From Aequorivita sinensis (GTDB lineage: Bacteria > Bacteroidota > Bacteroidia > Flavobacteriales > Flavobacteriaceae), in assembly GCF_006346335.1 (NCBI RefSeq), contig NZ_VDMC01000009.1:41332-105331 (forward strand): a DNA stretch of 64,000 nucleotides, written 5' to 3'. The translations under genes were made by a program, and so were the position numbers. The notes under the pieces were generated by a model, which searched no databases, was not told the DNA's origin, and saw nothing but the letters and a program-made list of their open reading frames with translations. Shown here one piece after another: positions 1 to 8,547 of the stretch; the stretch's first letter is position 1; each line of letters opens with the position of its first letter.

Positions 1-1161
1 GCATCCACCACTGTTAGTAATATGAACGCTGTTTAAGGTTAAGTTTACAGCATGAGAAGTTTGTCCTCCTAAAGAAAGACCCCCTGGTTGATTAAACCAA
101 TCCCAAGTAGATTGTCCTGCATCGGCTATCACTGCATTCTCAATTTTATTTAAGTTGCTTATACTTTGAATAATATTTATTCCTTTCCAACTACCTTGTC
201 CGTATTGCCCAGAGAAGTTTACTGGATTTTCTGCTGATCCTAACACTTCTAATACAGTATTACCATGATACACTTGGATACCATAATTTTCTGCAAAAAC
301 AATATTACATCCTTCGGTAATCTTTAAATGGCCTGGCCTTTCATTTTCTCTATCTTGTCTAACAAATATATTTTCTTCAATAAAGAATGGTACACCAGGA
401 TTTAACCATGTGTGTACAGGACCATTTACCTCGTCTTCAATAAATCCACGATTATATATAGATTCTGAATTTACATAAATTTGATTCATTCCATTATCGG
501 CATAAAGGCTTGCCGTTCCGTCTAGAAACTTAATTTTTCTCGCTGCAATTTGCATTGGATAACCTTGATTCCCAATTACAGTATTAGCTTCCCACCCATC
601 TATATTAGCAGATGTACTAACAAAAACTCCATCTCCTTTATTATTGCGGATAATAGTATTTTTAATTTCGACTTTACTTCCATTTACATTTGTCAAAGCA
701 GGTAAGCTTCCATCAGTGCCTCCAGCATATTCTATTATAGTGTGATTTAATATATTATTTAAATCTCCCGAATCCATATAAATTCGATTCCATGCTCCTG
801 GAGTTTGACTTGTACCTGTAAATACTATTGGTTTATCTTCGGTACCATTCGCTATTAACGCACCTGTTCTAGTGTCGTAATCGTCGATAATTAATCCTCC
901 TCCTTGTTCAAATGCGATTGTAACACCTGGCTCTATTGTTAACGGAGCTCTTACTTTAACGGCACATGGCCATATATAATCTATTCCAGAACCTCTATCT
1001 TCTAGCACCATTGCTTCAGTAATTGTAGAACAATCTAACACTAAAGGCTCTACTACTGGGTCTGGTTCACCACCATCGTCATCGCTACTACAACTTGTTA
1101 AAGCAATAAAAGCTAATGGTATGTATAAAAGGTTTTGAAATTTAAATTGAAACTTTTTCAT
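1..1161 (-). CDS. Beta-helix surface lipoprotein (3' end missing)
   Basis: The reading frame is open from an ATG at 1161-1159 to the left edge (387 codons, no stop), so the C-terminus is missing. Residues 1-24 are a lipoprotein signal with lipobox L-T-S-C. The Cys is followed by S-S-D-D-D-G-G, an Asp-rich stretch matching the Bacteroidota lipoprotein export signal, so surface display is likely. The rest is a series of short strands rich in Asn, Gly and Ile (for example IEYAGG, IKNTIIRNN, VFAENYGIQVYHG), the pattern of a right-handed parallel beta-helix. Such folds bind or cleave polysaccharide or act as adhesins; I cannot assign a substrate. No nearby TonB-receptor pair is visible. Confidence 0.8.
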   Translation of the reverse strand, partial: MKKFQFKFQNLLYIPLAFIALTSCSSDDDGGEPDPVVEPLVLDCSTITEAMVLEDRGSGIDYIWPCAVKVRAPLTIEPGVTIAFEQGGGLIIDDYDTRTGALIANGTEDKPIVFTGTSQTPGAWNRIYMDSGDLNNILNHTIIEYAGGTDGSLPALTNVNGSKVEIKNTIIRNNKGDGVFVSTSANIDGWEANTVIGNQGYPMQIAARKIKFLDGTASLYADNGMNQIYVNSESIYNRGFIEDEVNGPVHTWLNPGVPFFIEENIFVRQDRENERPGHLKITEGCNIVFAENYGIQVYHGNTVLEVLGSAENPVNFSGQYGQGSWKGINIIQSISNLNKIENAVIADAGQSTWDWFNQPGGLSLGGQTSHAVNLTLNSVHITNSGGC

Positions 1162-1217
1162 GTCTGAATTTTTATTGTTTATAGTTATGATATTTATTAA
1201 TAATTCTAATTATATAC

Positions 1218-2069
1218 CTAAAGTTTCCCCAAAATATCATTTATGGTGTAACCACTTAGGTCGAAATATTTAGGGTCTGACGATTTTTTAAAAGAAGTAA
1301 TATCCATTATTGAACTAGGGTTATCGCTTTTTTTATCATAATAAATACTTCTAACCATCATTCCTTGTGGGTAATTCTCGTCTATTTTAATAGTCGAAGC
1401 TTTTGAAAAATCTTTAATCTGTCCGCCAAAAAGATGGTTTCCACTAAGGTCGATACTAATATCTTTGGTAACCCAAGCATCCATTTTAATATCTTCTTTC
1501 GGATTGGTATAAACGTATTTTCGGGCCTTATACCCGTTTACTTCTTTTACCTCATTAGTTCGCTTCCACTCACCATTGCTATCTTCTAAATCAGCTTGAT
1601 CTCCCGCCATTTTCTCGGCCATTTTCTGAAAATTTATCATTGGCATTTTCATCGCTGTTTTTTCTTTTTGATTCACCATATACGTGGCCGCACCCTTATA
1701 ATCAAATAGCATTCGACTTTCATTTTTATCACCTTCATTCATAATCATACATTCGCCAGTTTCACCAAAAACCATTTTTGCAGTATTAGTGTCGTCTAAT
1801 TTTCCGTTCTTTTTAAACGATTGCATTTTCATCACTAATGTTGCTTGTACAGGGTTCTCTGGCACTGGATAGCGTGTATCATTTTCATAAGTAATATCTT
1901 CTATCGCTTTGCGCCCTTTCTCCCTTTGTGGCTCTGCATGCTTCTCGCGCATGTCTTTTTCAACTTTCTGTTGAATTTTTCTTTTAATAAAACCTCGTTG
2001 TCCTTGCACTGGCGCTATAAAAGCTAACAACATTAAAGTTGTCACTATAGCTGTATAAATCTTTTTCAT
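1218..2069 (-). CDS. DUF4412-type exported protein
   Basis: A 283-residue protein with a Sec signal peptide (residues 1 to about 24, cleaved near Q-G-Q), so it should be periplasmic or on the outer membrane. A basic, Lys/Arg-rich segment (about 25-55) follows. The rest resembles DUF4412: it contains the W-V-T-K-D segment and a K-A-R-K-Y-V-Y strand near the middle, with regular beta-strands. Molecular function is not known. It lies downstream of the LytTR two-component operon in the same direction, but a terminator at 2214-2237 separates them, so it is probably its own unit. The family call is from pattern only. Confidence 0.75.
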   Translation of the reverse strand: MKKIYTAIVTTLMLLAFIAPVQGQRGFIKRKIQQKVEKDMREKHAEPQREKGRKAIEDITYENDTRYPVPENPVQATLVMKMQSFKKNGKLDDTNTAKMVFGETGECMIMNEGDKNESRMLFDYKGAATYMVNQKEKTAMKMPMINFQKMAEKMAGDQADLEDSNGEWKRTNEVKEVNGYKARKYVYTNPKEDIKMDAWVTKDISIDLSGNHLFGGQIKDFSKASTIKIDENYPQGMMVRSIYYDKKSDNPSSIMDITSFKKSSDPKYFDLSGYTINDILGKL

Positions 2070-2213
2070 GATATTATTTTTTATTCTTTTATAAAGAATT
2101 CCACAAACAAACCTATCGATGCTGTTAGAGTATTACAACCCCTAATTAGAATTTGGAGGTTATGATTTAGAATTTGGAAAAAATATTTTTTATATAATTA
2201 AACAAATAAAAAA

Positions 2214-2237
2214 ACCCAGACATTTAAATGACTGGGT
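2214..2237 (-). terminator. Terminator of the histidine kinase/LytTR operon
   Basis: A hairpin with ACCCAG at 2214-2219 pairing to CTGGGT at 2232-2237 and an AT-rich inner stem. On the minus strand it is followed by a run of seven T. It lies about 50 bases past the response regulator stop. Confidence 0.6.
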
Positions 2238-2284
2238 ATAAAAATTTCAATCCAAAACAGCTTAGTAATCCATTATTTTACTTT

Positions 2285-3043
2285 TTATTTAAAGCGGAGC
2301 ATTGTCTCTAATATTTCATTAATTTGTTTTGCTTTTTGACGCGACACTGGAATCTCAACATCATCGTGCATAATTAAACTCCCTCCGTCGTGTTTTAATA
2401 TTCCCTTTACATACTGAGGATTTATTAAATGAGATTGATGCACTCTTATAAACCCCTTTTCGTATAATAGCTCCTCTATTTCTTTTAAAGTTCGACTGAT
2501 TAAAATCTTGTGTTGATCTTTACAGAATATATTGGTGTAATTACTATCCGATTGACACCGCACTATATTTTGAATCTCTACAATTTTGTATCCTACTCCT
2601 GTTGGCAACGCTATTTGAGAAATATCTTTTTTAGGATCTTGCATATAATCATTGAGAATCTGCCACTGTTTGGTAGATGTTTTTTTCCGACGGCTTTCCC
2701 AACCAGATAATGCTTTTACAATACTTCTCTCTGTTATAGGTTTTAAAAGGTAATTTATAGCGCTATAACGAAATGCTTTTATCGCATATTGATCATAAGC
2801 AGTTGTAAAAATTACGTCAAAATCAATTGGTAATAAATTATCAAGTAAGGTAAATCCATTCAAATTTGGCATCTCAATATCTAGAAACAATAAATCAGGT
2901 GGATTTTTTTTAATAAACTCTAATCCTTCAAGTGGATTTGTAAAAATCCCCGTGATGGTATAATCTGAATGTGCCCTTTCGATTAAATGTTTTAATACAT
3001 TAGTACAATGCGCCTCATCATCAATTATTATAATTTTTGTCAT
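2285..3043 (-). CDS. LytTR-family response regulator
   Basis: A 252-residue DNA-binding response regulator. The N-terminal receiver domain (1 to about 120) has the acidic pair D8/D9, phosphoacceptor D55 in F-L-D-I-E-M-P, and the conserved Lys in L-L-K-P. The C-terminal LytTR domain (about 145-250) carries the typical R-V-H-Q-S-H-L-I-N segment and binds DNA through beta-strands. It starts 3 bases after the stop of the upstream histidine kinase, so the two are co-translated and form a LytS/LytT-like pair. Targets cannot be read from the sequence. LytTR regulators in Bacteroidota often control surface or outer-membrane functions, but that is family knowledge only. Confidence 0.92.
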   Translation of the reverse strand: MTKIIIIDDEAHCTNVLKHLIERAHSDYTITGIFTNPLEGLEFIKKNPPDLLFLDIEMPNLNGFTLLDNLLPIDFDVIFTTAYDQYAIKAFRYSAINYLLKPITERSIVKALSGWESRRKKTSTKQWQILNDYMQDPKKDISQIALPTGVGYKIVEIQNIVRCQSDSNYTNIFCKDQHKILISRTLKEIEELLYEKGFIRVHQSHLINPQYVKGILKHDGGSLIMHDDVEIPVSRQKAKQINEILETMLRFK

Positions 3044-3046
3044 GAT

Positions 3047-5074
3047 TTAAGTTTCATAGGTTAATGTAATTTTTGTTCCTAAAACTACTTCATCTTTTTC
3101 AAGGTCTGTAATTTTAAGACGTATTGACTTATTGCTCAAATGATTAAAAAGTGTTAATCGATCTTGAACTAGACTTGTGCCCATAGCCTCGTGCAATCTT
3201 TTTTTCTTGGCACTCTCCTTTCTGCCGATTCCATTATCTAATATAGTGATTATTAAATCGTCAGAAGTATCAAATATAATCGATAATTTTTTCTCGGCTT
3301 TAAGACTTGGTTGCAAACCGTGCCAGATTGCATTTTCAACCAAAGGCTGCAACAGTAATGGAGGTATTTGATATTGTGAAAGTTCCTCCTTAGACGCTAC
3401 TTCAATATCATAAGAGAAGCTAGACCCCATTCGACTGCGCTCCAAAGAAAGATATAATTCTAAAATCTCCAACTCCTCTTCTACAGTTATTTGTTGATGT
3501 TTACTACTATTTAGTATTCCTCGTAGTAAAGCAGAAAATTCATCTAGATAGGTAATTGCATCATCATTTCTAGAGGTCATTATTAAATGCTTAATAGCAC
3601 TCAAACTATTGAAAATAAAGTGAGGGTTCATTTGTGAACGCAACGCTATCATTTCTGTTTCCCTTATTTTCTGAGTAAATTCATCTTTAATCTTCTGCTC
3701 TCTGTCTTTTTCAATCTCAGAATAAACCTTAATTAGTTCTTCAGTTTTTTTGTGAACTTTCTCATCAAGCTTCCGATTCATATTTTCTTGCAAGGCTTGG
3801 TTTTCTTTTAATTGAACAATTAATTCTTTGTTAGCTATAGTTTTTTCTTTTTGAAGTAGAAGTACATTTTCTCCTAATGCAAGTGAAAAACATATTACCT
3901 CAGCCAATAGTCCTATTTGGAAGATGATATTTGGAGCTTGAGTAAAGTTAAAGAAGTGGCCCGGAATGAAATTCAATTCTGCATAAGCAACATAGGACGA
4001 CAAAACTGCACCAATAAAAAAGAACGTTTGTCCTACTATAAAATAACTTATAAGCGGATGTTTTACCTTATAAATAATCCAAAAAATCAGTATAAAATTA
4101 AGTGGAATAATTATTAATCTCACAATAACAAACACTGTTTCGGCAAACATATTTCCAAAGAAAAAATAGCTGAAAATAAAATGTGAAAACGCATACACAA
4201 AACAAAATCTCCCTAAGTATGATAATACTTTCGCTAATAATTTATCATAGTACTTAACTTTCAATAAGTGTTTTATAAATAAAATATAAAATCCTATAAA
4301 TACAAATTGAACGGGTTGAAAAGCAGAAGCAGAAAGTGTTGGAATGTAGGAAAACAAATTACCAAAAGATGCAGAAGTAGTTCTCAATACTTGAAAACCA
4401 TAAATTATTTGAAAAAGTAAATATCCTAAATAATATAGGTATAGTTTCTTCCAAAGCCGCAACCAAAACACCAGAGCAAAGACAAAAATTGTTGTTATGG
4501 TTATTATATAAATATATATAAAGGAAATTGATGCATCTTGTTTTGCATTTATGTTATGCAATGTCTCCCAATAACTAAGCTTGGAATTAAGTGTGGGTGG
4601 ATCTATTTTTTTGTTTAAAGGATTGTGTAACTTTATAAATACTTGAGAAGTTTGAAATGGATCTAGTGCTATTTCAGTAAAATAATAATCAGACTTGTTT
4701 GTGCGATTTGGTAGGGGAATTAACCTTCCATTTTTAAATACCTTAACATCGTTTTTAAATTCCTGGTATATAGTATTACTTGGGGTGTCACTATATATAT
4801 AATTGCGGATAGTGTCCTTGGAATTATTTTTTAAGTCGAATTTTAACCAAAGTGCTTGTTTAGAGTTTACAGACAATTCTGAACTGTAGGGGCTCCACGA
4901 AATACTCTCCCTAACATCTTCGAAGCTAGAACCTTTATCATTAATAAGCGCTTGAACTTCTTTACTATTGATGAGTTCAAATTTAGACACAATTGAGTCA
5001 GCCATTATTTGACCCTGTAACGATGTCAAATTAGCTAAAAGACAAAAAACAAATAAAACAAGGGAAGTTCTCAT
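3047..5074 (-). CDS. 7TM-DISM sensor histidine kinase (LytS/YehU type)
   Basis: A 675-residue membrane sensor kinase. Residues 1-24 are a signal peptide. About 30-165 form an extracytoplasmic 7TMR-DISM extracellular domain of beta-sandwich type. About 180-405 contain seven hydrophobic helices. About 410-470 form a Glu/Lys-rich coiled coil. The His_kinase domain follows, with phospho-acceptor H485 in N-P-H-F-I-F-N-S, and an HATPase_c domain ends the protein (N-box E-N-A-I-W-H-G, G-box D-N-G-I-G). The ligand of the DISM domain is not predictable; in other family members carbohydrates are suspected. It forms an operon with the LytTR regulator, its likely phosphotransfer partner. Confidence 0.93.
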   Translation of the reverse strand: MRTSLVLFVFCLLANLTSLQGQIMADSIVSKFELINSKEVQALINDKGSSFEDVRESISWSPYSSELSVNSKQALWLKFDLKNNSKDTIRNYIYSDTPSNTIYQEFKNDVKVFKNGRLIPLPNRTNKSDYYFTEIALDPFQTSQVFIKLHNPLNKKIDPPTLNSKLSYWETLHNINAKQDASISFIYIYIITITTIFVFALVFWLRLWKKLYLYYLGYLLFQIIYGFQVLRTTSASFGNLFSYIPTLSASAFQPVQFVFIGFYILFIKHLLKVKYYDKLLAKVLSYLGRFCFVYAFSHFIFSYFFFGNMFAETVFVIVRLIIIPLNFILIFWIIYKVKHPLISYFIVGQTFFFIGAVLSSYVAYAELNFIPGHFFNFTQAPNIIFQIGLLAEVICFSLALGENVLLLQKEKTIANKELIVQLKENQALQENMNRKLDEKVHKKTEELIKVYSEIEKDREQKIKDEFTQKIRETEMIALRSQMNPHFIFNSLSAIKHLIMTSRNDDAITYLDEFSALLRGILNSSKHQQITVEEELEILELYLSLERSRMGSSFSYDIEVASKEELSQYQIPPLLLQPLVENAIWHGLQPSLKAEKKLSIIFDTSDDLIITILDNGIGRKESAKKKRLHEAMGTSLVQDRLTLFNHLSNKSIRLKITDLEKDEVVLGTKITLTYET

Positions 5075-5211
5075 GTCTGTAGCTAATATACCATTCTACC
5101 ATCGCTTATACCTCAACATTTTAGTAAATAGCGGCTATTAATTAGTATTTGGGAAATTAAAATACATTTAAACCGAATACTCAGTAAGATGAACCAAATA
5201 CTAATTTAGTA

Positions 5212-5242
5212 TTGATACTACATTATATCAAAGGTATATTTG
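5212..5242 (+). promoter_or_regulatory. Bacteroidota-type promoter of an orphan transcript
   Basis: TTG at 5212-5214, a 20-base spacer and TATATTTG at 5235-5242, an exact match to the flavobacterial TTG / TAnnTTTG promoter. Transcription would start near 5249. The first annotated plus-strand gene begins beyond a terminator, so this promoter appears to serve a non-coding or very short transcript. Confidence 0.5.
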
Positions 5243-5346
5243 ATTCAAAATTATTTTTTGACGCTATGTTTAGTAGTGAAATAGAATATAATTACTTAGT
5301 AAGAAAAGTTAACATTTGTTTGTTTATTAAGTTTAATTAGAGGGGG

Positions 5347-5396
5347 ACTCCACTGTTATAATTTAAAGAGCCGAATTCTCTATATAACAGTGGAGT
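5347..5396. repeat. Perfect 14-base inverted repeat with 22-base loop
   Basis: ACTCCACTGTTATA at 5347-5360 is the exact reverse complement of 5383-5396. The loop contains GAATTC. No T-run follows, so it is not a terminator. It forms the central hairpin of the candidate small RNA, or it could be a protein-binding palindrome. Confidence 0.8.
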
Positions 5397-5417
5397 ATAA
5401 AACTAACCAAATTCAAC

Positions 5418-5457
5418 AAGCCTTTCCGAAGCAATTGCTGCATTGGAAAGGCTTTTT
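5418..5457 (+). terminator. Intrinsic terminator of the orphan transcript
   Basis: Ten-base stem AAGCCTTTCC (5418-5427) with GGAAAGGCTT (5445-5454), a loop containing the short palindrome GCAATTGC, and a T-run ending at 5457. It lies immediately before the promoter of the next plus-strand gene. Confidence 0.8.
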
Positions 5458-5459
5458 AA

Positions 5460-5489
5460 TTGTTGAAACTTCTTAATTCTGTACCTTTG
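5460..5489 (+). promoter_or_regulatory. Promoter of the membrane protein/glycosyltransferase operon
   Basis: TTG at 5460-5462, 19 bases, then TACCTTTG at 5482-5489. It matches the flavobacterial consensus and lies 17 bases before the ATG at 5506, so the leader is very short, as is common in this group. Confidence 0.5.
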
Positions 5490-5505
5490 ATATAAAAGTG
5501 TCAAG

Positions 5506-5808
5506 ATGGGCTATCCAAGATTCAAACTTCCAAAAACAGTCTTATTTACCATCAGTGCGCTTTATGTGTTTCTGATGATTGCCACCTATATTCTTTACTA
5601 TAAGGAGCCTGTTATTGTGTGTGCTGAACGGATGTTAATAGCCCAAGGTTTTGCTATGGTAATTCAAATAATTTTAAATTACATCGCATATCGCTCAAAA
5701 CACAAAATTGTGATTCTCACCATCTTATTTATTAGTACTATGCTCTTTTTAGGGGCTCTTTCTGGATTTTTCAACCTTGGATTAATGTGTGAATTCTATG
5801 GATACTAA
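5506..5808 (+). CDS. Small three-helix membrane protein
   Basis: A 100-residue hydrophobic protein with three predicted membrane helices (about 10-31, 45-62 and 68-90) and short loops. I recognise no family or catalytic motif. Its stop at 5806-5808 overlaps the start of the glycosyltransferase by 11 bases, so the two are probably co-translated, and it may act as a small membrane partner of that enzyme. The function is unknown. Confidence 0.65.
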   Translation: MGYPRFKLPKTVLFTISALYVFLMIATYILYYKEPVIVCAERMLIAQGFAMVIQIILNYIAYRSKHKIVILTILFISTMLFLGALSGFFNLGLMCEFYGY

Positions 5809-7099
5809 TTTGAATACAAAAAAACTTCTAATTATAGGCCATACATACCCTGAGCCTTCAACTACCGCGGCTGGCGGGAGAATGATGCAATTGATACAAT
5901 TTTTCACTGGAAGTAATTATGAAATAACCTTTGTAAGTACTGCTTCAAAAGGTGAAAAATCGGCTAACTTAATAGCTCAAAATATTGCTACTAAAAACAT
6001 AAAACTCAACGACTCTACATTTGATGATTTTGTAAAAGAATTAAATCCAACAGTAGTAATGTTTGACCGTTTTATTACTGAAGAACAATTTGGTTGGCGA
6101 GTATCTGAAAACTGCCCACAGGCATTGAAAATTCTAGATACAGAGGATCTGCACTTCTTAAGAAACGCAAGAAAGGAAGCTATTAAAAAAAATAAACCAG
6201 TTTCTGAAGCGAACCTATTCTCAGATTCTTCAAAAAGGGAACTCGCAAGTATTTTAAGATGTGATCTCTCCTTAATAATTTCGGAATATGAGATTGAGCT
6301 TTTAAGGAACACTTTTAAGATTTCCTCAGATATACTTTTTTATCTACCGTTGTTGACTGACGCTAATACGGAATTCAAAAACACTGTTTCATTTACGGAA
6401 AGAGAAAACTTTTTAGCAATCGGAAATTTATTGCACCCGCCTAATGTAGATTCCGTTTTACAACTTAAAAAATTATGGCCTAAAGTAAAAAAGCAAATAC
6501 CCTCAGCTGAACTCCACGTTTACGGTGCATATGCTCCTCAGCAAATTCTTCAACTTAATAATAAAAAAGAAGGTTTTATTGTAAAAGGTTGGGCAGAAGA
6601 CATTAAAGAGATAATGAATAATTATCGTGTACAGCTTGCTCCAATACGTTTTGGTGCTGGATTAAAAGGAAAGCTTTTCGATGCAATGCAATTTGGCCTA
6701 CCTTCAATTACCACGGAAATTGGCGCTGAAGGTTTAAATGGAAATTTAGCCTTTGGTGGAATTATAACCACTTCAGATGAATACTTCATCACTAAAGCAG
6801 TTGAACTGTATTCAGATGAAAACGCCTGGCAAAATGCTCAGGAAAATGGGTTTAGAATTATTAAAAAACGTTTTTTAGATGAATTGTTCTCTGAAAAACT
6901 CAAGGCGAGAATTACTTCCCTTGTTGAAAACATAACAAACCACCGCCAAGAGAATTTCTTGGGTCAGGTGATACAACATCACACACTACAAAGCACAAAA
7001 TACTTAAGTAAATGGATTGAAACTAAAAATCAAATTCCTCAAAGTTCATCGCCAGTTTGTTTTGCGAATAGCGATGAAGTACGCGATGAGTATAAGTAG
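5798..7099 (+). CDS. Glycosyltransferase, GT4-like (GT-B fold)
   Basis: A sugar transferase with two Rossmann-like domains. The N-terminal domain has L-L-I-I-G-H-T-Y-P-E-P and a Gly-rich A-A-G-G-R-M loop. The C-terminal half contains the G-A-G-L-K-G-K segment followed by D-A-M-Q-F-G-L-P, the donor-nucleotide-binding signature of GT1/GT4 enzymes. ATG at 5798 is preferred over an in-frame GTG at 5789; both overlap the upstream gene. No other polysaccharide genes are adjacent, so acceptor and product (exopolysaccharide, glycolipid or protein glycan) cannot be assigned. There are no signal peptide or membrane helices, so it is probably cytoplasmic. Confidence 0.85.
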   Translation: MDTNLNTKKLLIIGHTYPEPSTTAAGGRMMQLIQFFTGSNYEITFVSTASKGEKSANLIAQNIATKNIKLNDSTFDDFVKELNPTVVMFDRFITEEQFGWRVSENCPQALKILDTEDLHFLRNARKEAIKKNKPVSEANLFSDSSKRELASILRCDLSLIISEYEIELLRNTFKISSDILFYLPLLTDANTEFKNTVSFTERENFLAIGNLLHPPNVDSVLQLKKLWPKVKKQIPSAELHVYGAYAPQQILQLNNKKEGFIVKGWAEDIKEIMNNYRVQLAPIRFGAGLKGKLFDAMQFGLPSITTEIGAEGLNGNLAFGGIITTSDEYFITKAVELYSDENAWQNAQENGFRIIKKRFLDELFSEKLKARITSLVENITNHRQENFLGQVIQHHTLQSTKYLSKWIETKNQIPQSSSPVCFANSDEVRDEYK

Positions 7100-7140
7100 T
7101 AAATTTCCCTAAAACACATTATAAGATTAAACCCATTGCG

Positions 7141-7148
7141 TAGCTTTG
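7141..7148 (+). promoter_or_regulatory. -7 element upstream of the sanA-like gene
   Basis: TAGCTTTG matches TAnnTTTG 62 bases before the chosen ATG (7210). No well-spaced TTG is visible upstream. Confidence 0.3.
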
Positions 7149-7209
7149 TGAAGTAGCAATATTGATTTACTTTTATTTAAATTCAACAGAAAAACACCAA
7201 ACACTATCA

Positions 7210-7854
7210 ATGATTATAAAGAGAATTTTTCAAGTTATTATTCTGTTGTTCTTAAGCGTGTTTTTTTTGACATTTTATTCCAATTATACAATTACAAACA
7301 CAAGCAAAGGCAAAACGTTCAACAACGTAAATTCCATAAAGAAAAACAGAGTTGGCGTAGTACTAGGAACAGCAAAGTACTATAAAGACGGAGGAATAAA
7401 TTTATATTTTAAATACAGAATTGATGCAGCTGTAGAGTTGTTTAAGAATGATAAAATTGATTTTATCTTGGTAAGCGGCGATAACAGCTCGAAAAGCTAT
7501 AATGAGCCAAAAACATTTAAAAAGGAATTGGTTAAACGCGGCATACCTGAAAATGTAATATTTTTGGACTATGCTGGTTTTAGAACATTAGACTCCGTTA
7601 TCCGTGCTCATGCTATCTTTAGTCAGGATAGTTTTACCGTAATTTCACAACAGTTTCACAACGAACGCGCTATATATCTCGCCGAAAACAACGGTTTAAA
7701 CGTAATTGGTTTTAACGCAAATGATGTGGGTGGGAGAAATGGTTTTAAAGTGAAACTACGCGAATATTTCGCAAGAACGAAAGCTTTTTTAGATATCATT
7801 TTCAACGTTGAACCCAAGTTTTACGGTGAAAAAGTTGAAATTAAATCTGCTTAA
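7210..7854 (+). CDS. SanA/YdcF-like DUF218 membrane protein
   Basis: ATG at 7210 is chosen over an in-frame TTG at 7162, because it directly precedes a normal N-terminal membrane anchor (M-I-I-K-R then a hydrophobic helix, about residues 7-27). The periplasmic domain matches the ElyC/SanA/YdcF family: V-V-L-G-T-A near the start, I-L-V-S-G-D-N in the middle, D-Y-A-G-F-R-T-L-D-S-V-I-R-A, and I-S-Q-Q-F-H-N-E-R-A. E. coli SanA affects envelope barrier function (vancomycin sensitivity at high temperature). The biochemical reaction is not established. It lies in tandem with the pentapeptide gene 40 bases downstream. Confidence 0.88.
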   Translation: MIIKRIFQVIILLFLSVFFLTFYSNYTITNTSKGKTFNNVNSIKKNRVGVVLGTAKYYKDGGINLYFKYRIDAAVELFKNDKIDFILVSGDNSSKSYNEPKTFKKELVKRGIPENVIFLDYAGFRTLDSVIRAHAIFSQDSFTVISQQFHNERAIYLAENNGLNVIGFNANDVGGRNGFKVKLREYFARTKAFLDIIFNVEPKFYGEKVEIKSA

Positions 7855-7893
7855 TAACCAAACCGCCCTAATATATAACCGCAAAATTATTTA

Positions 7894-8469
7894 ATGAATA
7901 TCAAATATATAGACGATCAGAATTTTAGCAATATTGACTCCTCTAAAGATAATTTAGAAATAGCCGAATATGAATTCTGCACTTTTACAAATTGCAATTT
8001 TGCTAATAGCAACCTTTCTGGAAGTAGATTTTCAGACTGTAAGTTTGTAGATTGTAATTTCAGCAATAGTAATTTGTCTAAAGTATCTTTTCAGGATGTG
8101 AGGTTTAAAAATTGTAAAATGTTAGGGTTACAATTTGATTCATGTAATGAATTCGGATTTGCTGTTTCATTTGATGAATGCCTATTGGAGCATTCAATTT
8201 TCTACAAAATGAAGTTGAGCAGAAGTATTTTTAAAAAATCACAATTGCAATTTGTAGATTTTACTGAAGCAGACTTAAAAGGTGTGAAACTTACGGGATG
8301 TAATTTTCAGAATGCAACTTTTCAAAATACGAATTTGGAAAAAGCTGATTTTCGAGAAGCTAAAAACTATTCTATTGATCCTGAACAAAACAGATTAAAA
8401 GGCGCTAAATTTTCACTACCTGAAGTAATTGTACTTTTAGATAAATATCAAATTGAAATTCATAATTAA
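7894..8469 (+). CDS. Pentapeptide-repeat protein, McbG/Qnr-like
   Basis: A 191-residue protein made almost wholly of pentapeptide repeats with Phe or Leu every fifth residue (F-T-N-C-N, F-A-N-S-N, L-S-G-S-R, F-S-D-C-K and so on), which fold as a right-handed quadrilateral beta-helix. A less regular stretch in the middle (about 75-100, containing K-M-L-G-L) separates two repeat blocks, as in Qnr and McbG proteins. The tail has the S-I-D-P-E-Q-N-R segment typical of this subgroup. Qnr, MfpA and McbG mimic DNA and protect gyrase. That role is possible here but is inference. No signal peptide is present. It precedes uvrB by 78 bases, and uvrB has its own -7 element. Confidence 0.88.
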   Translation: MNIKYIDDQNFSNIDSSKDNLEIAEYEFCTFTNCNFANSNLSGSRFSDCKFVDCNFSNSNLSKVSFQDVRFKNCKMLGLQFDSCNEFGFAVSFDECLLEHSIFYKMKLSRSIFKKSQLQFVDFTEADLKGVKLTGCNFQNATFQNTNLEKADFREAKNYSIDPEQNRLKGAKFSLPEVIVLLDKYQIEIHN

Positions 8470-8518
8470 TAGACGTTAAGCATTAGCTAACAAACAATCT
8501 CTTCTCGCTTCAATTCAC

Positions 8519-8526
8519 TATTTTTG
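8519..8526 (+). promoter_or_regulatory. -7 element of uvrB
   Basis: TATTTTTG fits TAnnTTTG 21 bases before the uvrB ATG. No clear TTG lies about 20 bases upstream, and I see no LexA-like palindrome. Confidence 0.35.
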
Positions 8527-8547
8527 TAAAGCTTTGAAAAAGAACAT

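Larger units (their letters stand above)
5249..5457 (+). ncRNA. Candidate small RNA, about 210 nt
   Basis: The intergenic stretch 5075-5505 contains a complete transcription unit with no recognised gene: promoter 5212-5242, a perfect 14-base inverted repeat (5347-5360 with 5383-5396, 22-base loop), and an intrinsic terminator at 5418-5457. The next operon has its own promoter after the terminator, so this is not its leader. A 24-codon ORF (5266-5340) ends just before the large hairpin; it could be chance or a short peptide. I do not recognise the RNA as tmRNA, 6S, SRP RNA or RNase P RNA. The start is inferred from the promoter. Confidence 0.45.

Noticed and set aside
5977..6312. 111-codon minus-strand ORF within the glycosyltransferase
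   Set aside because: It is an antisense shadow; the plus-strand frame has clear glycosyltransferase motifs throughout.
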